Positions 48,801 through 60,300 of a stretch of 64,000 nucleotides of DNA are shown piece after piece. Under the pieces are notes generated by a model that was not told the origin of the DNA, ran no database searches, and worked only from the letters and a program-made list of their open reading frames with translations. Origin of the DNA: Tubiluchus corallicola. Its lineage: Eukaryota; Priapulida; Priapulimorpha; Priapulimorphida; Tubiluchidae. The stretch lies in assembly GCA_030141605.1 (NCBI GenBank), contig JAQGDQ010000108.1, forward strand, positions 250,001 through 314,000. Direction: 5' to 3'. Within the stretch, counting starts at the first letter, position 1. Every line of letters begins with the position of its first letter. The position numbers were made by a program, and so were the translations under genes.

Positions 48801-51800
48801 TATTAAAACTGCAATGAGCCAATCGTATAACTGATAAAATCACTTTAAAGTCGCGAACACGTCATGCTTGGGCGCTCCCGACTTTTAATGTCCATTCCTT
48901 TTCCAATGGCGTCATTCGCCTTGAAGAAAAATAGCGCACTGTCAATCTTCATCAAAAGTATAATAAGTTTTTACAAAAAACACTTGGTAGCCAATTTTGT
49001 AATATTTTGCTTGAACATTAGGTAAGCTGCAGAAGTTTAAATTAGTTTAAACAGCGCGGGCTTATGGATTGCCGGGACGCGCTTACCAAAAGACACGAAG
49101 TCTCCCAGTGACGTCATGATTTTCAAGTAAATGGCCGCAACCGGCACGCTTGAAAATTTCTATTCAGAGGTAGTACATTATAAATTTAACCTCAGTTCTT
49201 TGCAAATATCTTCGTTTTTATTTTTCTAAGTTTAAGTGATAACAGTAAAATAAGCCTAACATACTGAGTTACTTGTTCTGTCCTGTAAAGAGAAGAAATC
49301 GTAAGTGCTGAAGTCTGTGGTCACATGCACTACAGGATGGACACAAGAAAATAAGCCATAGACCCGAGAATGATAAATCCAATTTGTATGTTCAATATGG
49401 CAAACTAGAAACAGTTTAGCACTTACCCACTAATGTTTGTTAAATCAGAAAATTAAAGTCATATACATGTACTTAATCTGATACCACCATCAAGACAATA
49501 TAATGAAAAAAAACGTTATATTGATGTGATTGTGTTGCCAATAAAGGTATTGATCTACTCAGGCCTCGATTAGGAAAAGTAATTGAAGTGTCAGGAAAAA
49601 ATTGAGCAGTTTGAACAATTGGACAAATGAATATGTAGGTCCAGGTAAAATCAAAACTTAAAGGGTGAATTATATTTTTGGATTCTTTGAAAAAATTAAG
49701 CTGTTTTATTTAAATCGTGCTTGAAATCTGCAAAATTCTGCATTTTTTTAATTTCAAACTTGATATTATTCATAATACATGAGTCTATTTTAATAACAAA
49801 GAGTTTTTCCTAATGCACAGCGAAATAAATTTTTAATGAATTTTTAAAAGGGCTTATTTTTTTGGTCACTCGTTATATATCTCGCCAAACTATGAGAATT
49901 TCTTTTTAAGTCATTAGCAAGAGGAGAACTTATGCATTTCCAGACATTTTGTGGCCTCTAGGGCGATGAAATTATGGGGCCCCTCTGATGGAACCACCCT
50001 CTAACTTGCCCGCAGGTATCTTGAATATTTTTTACTCGTAATATATTATAGTGACATTTACATAGCTTGAAGTAAACTTATTGCAGATTCTTTAAATAAA
50101 CTAGAATAACTATATTTTGTTTGTCAATGAAAATAGAATAAAAGATAGAATAGCTATCTAGTTTATTTAAAACGGGTTATAATATTAAATATTAAAATAT
50201 TATACCCATTTTTAAAAAAAAAATTATATATGAATATCTTTTAGCAGCGCTTCTCAAGATTGAGGGCCCCAAACTTGAAGGGCCCTTACAGCCTATATTA
50301 GCCTATAGACTAATCCGGCCCTGTCTAATTCTTATTTTCTTTTATCTTGATTAATTTCAGCGGAGCAGTGCAGGTGTCCGTTAATGGCCTTCTGTTTCTA
50401 TAGGTCGTACTATTGTATACCGGTCAAAAGGGAATAATAAGAAAACTGATTGAATAGGAAAACTGTTTGTGGGTAATTCATAAATAGTTAATGATAAAAT
50501 ATGTTTAAGGAAATAAGAATTATATAAAGACAGCCATGGCACGGTTTTTGTTTGGCGAGTCTTCAAAAACTAGCGTGCGAAAATTGTTGCTAATTTTTTG
50601 TCTCGTATCGTGCGCTGAAAACATTTTGTCCACATATCGTTGATCATATTTTCAATGCTTTCAATCTTCTTTAAAGACTGCAAACAGTAGGCAGCTCCAA
50701 GCAGAGGGCATATCAACGATGAACGAGTTAATTACTCCAGCTTACTTCCCGATAATTAATTAATTAAGGTAGTTTATTAGTGATTGTTTTGGTGCACTAC
50801 AAGCCACAATCTAGCATTCAACTGGTTTTACTCATAGACTTATTTGTGGCGTAACTGGAGTCTGGCTCAGCATCAAGGACCCTTCTCGGACTTCAGGCGA
50901 CGCGAGTGACCCAGTGACTAAGTAAGGCGCCGAATCTGGTCACTGAACGGATGGGTGAACCGCTTCGATTCTCACTCTGCGCTGTTTCAATCGCCATGCT
51001 AATCCTAGCTATTTACATCGGAAAGAGGATGTATATGTACGTTGAAACATGGCTAAGCCACCTCTTTCAGTCCAGTGGCTCATCTTAGACGCATACATTG
51101 AGAGTGACTAAAGTTCCGGTCTGGCTACTGGCATCAATTTTGAGTAGATCCTGCCAATGAATGCTGGAGTCCGTCTTGTTATAAATCGCCGAAATCCACG
51201 GTAAATGCCCAAGACGTCTGTAGCTCTGGTTAACTCCATCTCCAAGGCTAAAGAGTAATAACTTCCGGAAAGGAAATATGAAGAATGTTACAACAGCCGA
51301 CCATTAATTAAATGGCTGCAACAGTCATCATTAAATTTGTCGGGGTTCTACGGTTATACATAAAACACGGGCATAAATGAAAGATGTCAGATTTACGTTA
51401 GGTTATTCTGAACTGTAGGAGGAATATGCTTCACTTGCAACCATAATTTAGGTGAAATATATATTAGTATTGTTTGACACAGTATTATACAGACGACATC
51501 CCTCTTGGAAGTTTTGATAGGATTAATTATGCTACGGTTAATTATACCAGTTTGTTACAAAAATGGTTACAAATTTTGGGTGAAGTGTCGTACATAAAAT
51601 GGTTGTCTGTAAATAATCGACTATCGCGTGTTAGTTTGTCAGTTCTGATCAATTCTTGTGATTTTGTTTCACAGCTCGTTTTTTTGCCCAAGTTAGTCTT
51701 AGTTAACGAATGTGTACCCAATAAGCGCATCCGTTTAAATACAATGAAGGCCTGGCGGTTCTGATTTCAGAAATTCACATTTAAAAGATACTATTTAGAT

Positions 51801-54800
51801 TTTGCTTGTGCAAATGAAGGGGATTTAATGAGGCCAAACACGAAAAAATATGAACTTTTTCGCTTTGATTTCAAAATTTTTTTTTATTAAGTTGAAGAAT
51901 AATTCATAACCGACTGTTAGCAGTGCGAAAGAAGTAGGTATTTATCTTCAAAGTGATTTGAAGTAGGAAAAGACGTTAATCATATAATTACTAAAATTCC
52001 AACAAATTTCTATTCAAAACATTTTAACGATGCGATGTTACGATGACACTGACCTGTTACCAAGCAGCAGTCGTCCGAAATCGAAACAGGTACGTTGTAC
52101 AGTGCTGGGCACGTAAAAGACCACAGGTGCTATTTTTAATTACGCGAATTACAATGCACACACTGAACCTTGGTTTGTTTTCTAACGCCATACAAAGCTA
52201 TCATTAAATTTCACAAACAATATAAAATACTAGTTGCTTCTTACGTATTGCGCAATTATAAATCATTTATGAAGTTTTAATTAAAGTGTAAAATAGGCAC
52301 ATTCTTCAATATTGGTAATTATGAAATTAGCAGATTAGTAGCGGAAATAAAGCTAGATTCTAGTCAGCTGTTTAACCACGTGACTTGCTCTTCCACATTA
52401 CTGGCAATATCGTTTTATGTTTATTTACCACATACTACAACAGTTAGTCGATCGTCTCCGTACTCGTACAGATCGGTTTTCAAATACTTTTTAGGAACAA
52501 ATTATGGTTGAAAACAGAGGTACTACTGTATTTAAGTTAATAGTAATAGATTTTGGACTTCATTAGGAGTAGTATTAATAATATGTAACACACTTCTGTT
52601 TTATAAAAAAAATAGTGTTAATAATACATGTACATACCAGCTTGAAAACATTGGCTTTGTCAATTATCAATGTACGTGTTATTGCGCGGCCGGGCTACCC
52701 AAACTATTATTTTTGTCACACCGATTTCGAAACTTTCCACCAAGTTTTACTGATAGAGCAGGATTAGACAATTTGTCTGATAAGATTTCGGAATAAATCT
52801 GCTTATTTTCGGAGCAATTGTAATCACTTCTATTTTCATTGAAATGTATATATGATGTTTCTTATATTTATTCAGCTTACGATCTTTTTGGTGTTTTCCT
52901 TTAAACTTCAGGTTATTATGCGCTTTAGGGTCTTACATTATTCCCCCAAACCACGGGGTTAGTTTTATTATCACATTATCAGTTAATCTCCTTATATTAT
53001 CGTTTAATTATCATACGTTAATAAATTTATTACAATATGTGTTATTTTTTCGCATTACAATATCGGGGTTTTATTACATTATCACTTGTAACAAGCCCCA
53101 ATGGCTCTATTCGTGTGGTACATAAAAACTAATACATATACATTCAAATCGTTCACTTTGTTTTCTCAAATCATTCTGCGTGCCTTTTGGCGTACTCATT
53201 TACGTAAGCAGTACGTGCACTAATAGACAGTAGCCGTCGCAGCGTTTTATGTATTTTTATAGGTTGCCGCATCATCAACATCGCTGGCACTACAGTCATA
53301 CTAAATCACTTAAAATTGCTTCAACAAATCACCATAAACAGTGAATCGCACACATTTATGATGAGAAAGTGTACTGTGCACAGCAACACAACTTACTAAA
53401 GGAAAGAGTTTTGAACAGTAATTCTACCAAACGTTAAACAAGAAATTTAACCCGGACTTGAAAACCCCAAACATAACAGAGAATACTATAGAAAAATACC
53501 GCATGGCTTTCTCTCGACTAAGGCTACAAGCACATCACAGGAGAATTGAGACCGGTAGATGGGACGGTGAACAGAGAAACCAAAGACTAGGAGATGCGGA
53601 GAGATACAAACAGAAAAATATGTATTAACGAACTGCAACTTAACTGCTGAAATTAGAAGGAAATATCCTAGTGTGAACTTTTCCGCATTGTCTAATATTA
53701 TGAAGAGCAACTATGCATTTCAAATTTGCTCTCAAGTGCTACAAACTTTTCAAAACTAACAGTGGTTTATTGATGTTTACTAGTCGCTTAAAATGTCAAA
53801 CTAAAATGTATAACCGCTTTTTCAATGATATAAAGTTGGTACAACTGTTTTATTTTATATGCTAATATGATCCACCTGTGATAGATTCTTGAAAAGAATA
53901 ATGAGTGGACTGTAAATTTTATTATTTTCTGCTACCCCAGTTTTTGTATTAATCATTGTATTTATAGTCAATATCCTATACTACTACTATGGACTGCGTT
54001 TACAAAGATAGAATTTAAAATCATAAGTACAAGCGACAAATTTAACTAAATCGTTTTAAGAATAACCTCGTGTATAAGCAGTTTGAACATTCTATTTTAT
54101 ATGAAACCTAGAGCACTTTTGTGCGAGTGCTGGGTACGAGAAGGCACTTTTGTGCGAGGCTGGGTACGCGAAGGCACTTTTTGCCGTCTTACCGCTCCGG
54201 TTACTTATTAATCTGCAGGTGGAAGATGACTTCCACGTACGAGTATTATTATTATTTATTATAGAGCTTACACAAAGAACTTATGTCATTGATTTGACGC
54301 TGTTAGGGCAGGTGGACAGTAATGATGACAGAACAAGGTCGTTACTTTCGTGTGTCATAACCATAATTCACGTGCAGAAATGATAATAGTGGTCAACGTG
54401 AAACTATTCTCTTAGTAACGTCAGCACTTTATTTTCAAATTACCGAATAAAAAACCTTCGGCGCAGAGATGAAAATGGCAACAGCAAGTTAATTTGGTTT
54501 TTCATAAATTGACATACCCAAAAAACTAAATAGCTGTAAACGTTTTCAATAGCCACGTGCGCCACACTTGCCACTTCATTTGCCAAATAAATGCATAATG
54601 CGCTATGTACGCAAAAGCTATGCCTATTTTTAGCATGTTATCTTCAACAGGTAATTGTTTTCTGCATGCATGCTGTACTTTCTGACATTGGTGATGGATC
54701 TGGCGGCTGTGACTGTTGTACCCGTTGTTGCTGTTGTCATGGCACTGTTGCTGCCCCTACCATCACCACTGTCGTTGTTGTTGCTGCTGCTGCTGATAAT

Positions 54801-55775
54801 AATGATGATGACAGTGATGTTGCTGTTTTTTGCAGATAAAGCAGACAGAGCACTTCAGTATGTAGAATACGTTCGCAACAAACCTTGCTCTGGTGGTGGG
54901 ACATCACAGATCTTACAAGTTCGTTTCAACTACAGTATCTGGAATGAGTTGGCTGGAATTGCCGTACGATCGGCCAACTTTTTCACTAAACTTTGGTTGC
55001 ACTACAACGGTACGCCACCGTACTTAGACGACACTGCCCTGTTCTCGATGTCGCGGGCAAATATTGAATCAAATGAGCGCGCTTTCGGGTGCATGGTGGC
55101 ATTTGGCGAATATCAATACAAGGACTATCGACAATTCTGTTCGTACGCTTACAAGAAATATAATCGTATTAACGTCCACGACATTTCTGTAAACTACAAG
55201 TTTCTGGAAAGTAAAAGTACGGAATGGTGGAATGTGCCAAACTCAAGAAAATACGTCCTGCGCGAATGGGACGTGTACTTAAGACCACGGTAAGTTTTGT
55301 TTTCTCATATTATCAACAGTTACTCAGTATTATTCACTCAATAATCATTTCTAGATTTTCAATGATCACAAAAAATGACGATTTCAAATTTGCAGTTATA
55401 ATGCTTATAAAAAACTATCCAGGTTTTAGGAGTCGCTTCATCTCTTCCAGTTACAATAGTTCTGGCAACATGCACGGCAAACCTCAAGTATTCAAGGAGC
55501 CATATGCAACAATTGATGACGGACATTGGACAAATCCATATTTCGATTGTGGTGGAGGTGATATCTGGATGGTAACTTATTCAGCGCCCATATTTTCATA
55601 TGACTATGAAAACAATGAGACATTGTTTAGGTGAGTAAAAAATCTCTACTTTTTGTCGGTTCTCTTTAGTTCTGCCATCCATGTTGCCAAATTGATGCTT
55701 GTACCATGTTGATGATGATAATGATGATGATGATGATGATGATGATGACGATGATGATGATGTTGATGATGATGA

Positions 55776-55809
<34 letters not shown>

Positions 55810-55810
55810 A

Positions 55811-55855
<45 letters not shown>

Positions 55856-55934
55856 GCGATGACGATGACGATGGTGATGATGATGATGATGACGACCACA
55901 ATGACGACCACGACGACGACGACGATAACGATAG

Positions 55935-55968
<34 letters not shown>

Positions 55969-57210
55969 ACTAATACTAAAAGCAATAACAATACTTGTCT
56001 CTTACACTGTAATATTCGACGTAATAGTGGTATTGTTGGAATGGACATTGATTTGAGTCATATCGACATCGATCAATGTGATCATGAAGATGATGAACCA
56101 GAGAGCACACTAAATATCTTCTATGGAACACACAAGTGCAGACCTACTACAGAGGTAACGTTGTTGTAGTCGATCGTAATCGAATTCTTGCTGCTGGAGT
56201 CTGAGCTCCAGTCCAACTTCGAGACCGTGTCCTGTATACCCATGCCGACTCCGATTCGGGTCCTCAACACCGAGTTCAAGTGCGAATTATTTACTTATTT
56301 CATAAGAAAACATAACCGAAGGTAACTTATTGTGAAACACAATTCCAACTAGATCTTGAGTTAAAGACACAGCAGTGTGAGAAACACCTATAATTAATTT
56401 CATAGTTGGAATTTTATTAAATTCATCACAAATGAGAAATTATGATGATAGCGGTGTCCATGGCGATTTTACGAAAGAGAAGACCCAGCAAATGGCATGT
56501 AACTAAAGGGTCTGTGTTAGTAATGTAGCCCGCAAACTCACTTGTATTCGGGGATTTTAGAATTTAGGAATTTTTCTGCTCTTAGAGGCCACTTGAAAAA
56601 AAATCTGCTGTTAGATTACCAATTAAAAAATGGCAAGTCAGTTAAAAGCTGTTTTAAGTTTGGCCTGTACAATCAGACCATAAAAATCGATGTTATTCTT
56701 CTATGGATTTTAAGCTATGAATATACGCGCCGTATTTTATAATTACTCGCAAGCCAAAAAAGAGCTCAACAGAAACTTTTATTTTAATTTTTGTACATGT
56801 ATTTGCACTTAATTGTATGAACTCAACCCTGTATCAAAGCTTGTACACATCACAAGCAGTGTTTTTCATTAAAATGATAATCATTTAGGAACACCGCAAT
56901 TACAAGCAAGGTGCACAATTACGTCGCTAAATATAGCAAGCTAAAATATCCGAAGTTGTGCCGAAGGATGTATTATTTAATGAACTTAAAATAATGTTTA
57001 ATTATCAGTTGTTTTGTCCTGTACTTTCGAGTTATCCTTGGCATTCGTGTTCGAGATACAGATTTTAACAAACTGGACATGATGCTGAGTCCAGCTCGAA
57101 TGGTGCTCCATTAATGCCTTTACTTAGTGCTTTTCCTGTCATTCCAAAACTGAACGTGATTACACGTAATATCCTTCCTGACTCCCACTGTTTAATTAAT
57201 TAATAGCAAC

Positions 57211-57241
<31 letters not shown>

Positions 57242-57263
57242 TAATGATAATAATAACAACAAC

Positions 57264-57349
<86 letters not shown>

Positions 57350-60300
57350 TAATAATAACAATAACAACAATAATAACAATAACAACAACAACAGTAGTAA
57401 TAGTAATATAGTTACAAAACACTCTTAAAGTTTGATTTCTTATATTGAAATGACTTCAAAAGTCCATTGAAATCCGGTATATCGTGGCAAACTTAATTTG
57501 TTGCTGAGCGATTTAACCAAATTAGCAAATCAAAATGAAATAACGTCAGAAACTAGCTAACGATTTTATTTCATTAATTCGTTGCGAAATATTAACTATT
57601 CCAGTGTAAAAAAGTTCACGGATTGGGCTTTGTGAGAGGAGCATACGTTTGTGCGTGTCGGGATGGATACCATTTTCCTGACATTCATACGGACCAGAAA
57701 ACATTTCCAGGCAAAGATGTTGAGCTTGCTTACTATGCTCGGTTAAACAGACGTAGCGGCAGATACATGCACGAGTTTGACTGCGTTCCCTGTCAGGAGG
57801 GGTGCGCAACATGCTTCGACGACTCCCCGTGTCTGGCCTACCGGTCTCCAGCGGTACACATGTTTGTCCTCGTCGTCTGCATTTTGACTGTGGCGATGAT
57901 ACTTGTTTTTGCCGCTTTAACAGCCTACCACAAGGATGTAAAGGTAAAACGATTCATCATCTTTGTCGCGCAGTGCATTTCAACATCTTCATTATCATCA
58001 CCCTCAACATAACTTTCTTTATCATTAATCGTTACATCATTTTCGCTACCCCAGCAATTACTGATTCTGTAATCAGGTATACAGCATCCAGAATCTACAA
58101 TTCAGCTTATTTGGTTCACCCTAAGTTCTCTACCACAATTTCACAACCTTAATAACATTTTCGACATTTTATAAAGCCTTATTGGCTTTGGGTGCAACCT
58201 TTCAAAAGTTTACAACCTATCAAGGCGCTGCCTTTGTGAAGTTATCGAATAATTGATATATTTCTGTGTTGATATGGCTGAATGAATTATTGAGTTACAT
58301 TAACTTCGATGACTGTGCAAACTTTCTGTAATAATTGCATAGTTAAATTACTTTGCCTGTATTTAGTAGACAGTGTTTAGTGTTCGTGGTTCGGGACGCG
58401 ATCGAGGTTGGTGTGGGGATAGTTCGGGAACCGGGTTCGGGACACTAATAAAGTTCGAGGTCGGGATTTTTGTTGTTCGCCATGAAATGGCCGAGATCGG
58501 GGCCAAAGGTTCGTGGTCGGGGTTCTTAACCCCGTACGTAATCATCAGTAAACGCGATAAGAAAATAATGAAATTATGTCGTTCTCCCTCTCACTTCCTC
58601 TCACTACTAATATTTCCACAATTGCGATATGATTTTCACATAGGGACTAAGTTTAGATGGTTTCGTCTACAGTAGGCTGCAGCTAGGCCTATTTCATTTT
58701 ACTAAATAAACATAATGCACTAACGATAGTCTCCCTGATATAAAGTTAAAGTAATTACTGCTAGAAATAATTATGTATGTGCATACTGAGTTAAAATTTG
58801 ACTAAGAGGCATTGTCAAGCAGTGTTGCTTGGGCGGATTTTAGATGGGAAAGTTATTTTAAAAGTTTAAAATGTTTGTAAATTAGCGTTTCTTGCATGTA
58901 CAACTTCGTAAACAGTTCAATAAGCCATTTATTTACAGCGCCAGAAGCCTGTGTTTTGAAGTTAATATTTTCTGTTTTGATGCAGTGCGTAGAAAAGGCT
59001 CTGGGTTTAGATGTAGATTCGTAAACAGCAACAAGCAGCAATTTTCCATATTATTATTTCAACATTATAGGCAAATTACACCCACTGTGGTCACAAGAAT
59101 AAATTAGTCACATTCACATTCGGACGGCTGAATGCAGTTTCTCTGTATGTGCCACGATATAGTGTATCATGCTTTTACTTTAACTTATCTGCAAGACAAT
59201 TTAAAAAATAACGAAACCTTGGCAATCAAACATTGCAGCTACAGTTAATAAAGCAGCAATAAAAACAATTTACCACGTTGTTTTTCAGTTATTACAAACT
59301 TTTAAACTTCGGGTTGGGAATGGAAAAGAAGTATGGGAACCAACAGGACGGGACTGAATCTTCGGGATTTCAGAAAAGTTCGGGATTCGGGATTCGGGTT
59401 CGGGGGTCGGGATCCTGGTAACCTCGATCTCGTACACCTCTTGCGTTTAGCTGTTTTTTTGTAAATAATTTTTTTTTGTTTAGGTAATAAAAGGCTCCAG
59501 TCCATGGTTTCTCTACGTCATGTGTTTTGGGGCTTTTCTTCAATCATCTCAGGTATATTATCGTACATAAACAGCACCTATTGTAGTTTTTCTTCACTGA
59601 ACTTTTTACACTCAAATGAAAAGGTGATGTTACCTTAATAGGACTATTTTGATCTATTATTCCTCGACTATTTTAAATTATAATTATCTTGACAATATTG
59701 GACGTTTTTGTATTAATATTAAAATTCGCAACTTGATTTCGATTTAAATTTAGATTTAGATATTTTTTGCACTTTAATTAAAATTTCTGTGAGTGGAGCA
59801 GTTGCTGTATACGTTTTACACCTGCTCAACACACAACACATGGTGCAGGTCTCAAGTTTATTTGTTAATACTTTAGTACTATTCGCGTACAAATTTATTT
59901 TAAGTATTCTCAGAACAGAATTACAGACATTATACAGACTTTTCCGTACGCATACGTGACATTGAACTTTCCGAGAATGACACTCCAACGTTTAAATCAA
60001 TCTCTAGGTGTTTCACCTGCGTGCGATGGGAGTTTCATTTTCGAAACTGAAGTTCACAGAAGCGTTAGTTGAAAATTATTAATCTTTAATCTTAGAAAAC
60101 TTTAGTGCCATTGACAACTGAGTGCATTTGAGCAGTAGAATTTCATTTTCGTGCTGTAAATAGTTTTGTATATGTACATATATTTATACACCTATAATGA
60201 CATGTTTCCTATTCGTGCAATATATAGTTATTAGTGTTTCTTCATTGTACTCTCTTTCGTTTTACAAGATAAAGCCTTTTTCCAACAAGTTTTATGTTTA

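Larger units (their letters stand above)
45877..54835 (+). other. Receptor intron 1 (8959 bp)
   Basis: Phase-1 GT-AG intron. It holds the palindromic units near 46.1-46.3 kb, repeat B copy 2, a hAT-like candidate at 49560-50323 and a trinucleotide-rich region at 54700-54830. The open frames at 46225-46443 and 51474-51764 have no known domain. Nothing else coding was seen. Confidence 0.6.

Noticed and set aside
54655-54835. N-terminal extension of the exon 2 open frame, rich in Leu and Val, as a signal peptide
   Set aside because: It comes from trinucleotide-rich intron and lies before a clear acceptor. A better signal peptide with matching phase is at 45795.
55596-56169. Poly-Asp, poly-Met and poly-Ser frames across receptor intron 3 and exon 4
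   Set aside because: Only 56028-56154 fits the family and splice phase; the rest is the GAY repeat.
59302-59505. Minus-strand Pro/Arg-rich open frame
   Set aside because: Mirror of the GTTCGGG tract and overlaps the TM2 exon on the other strand.
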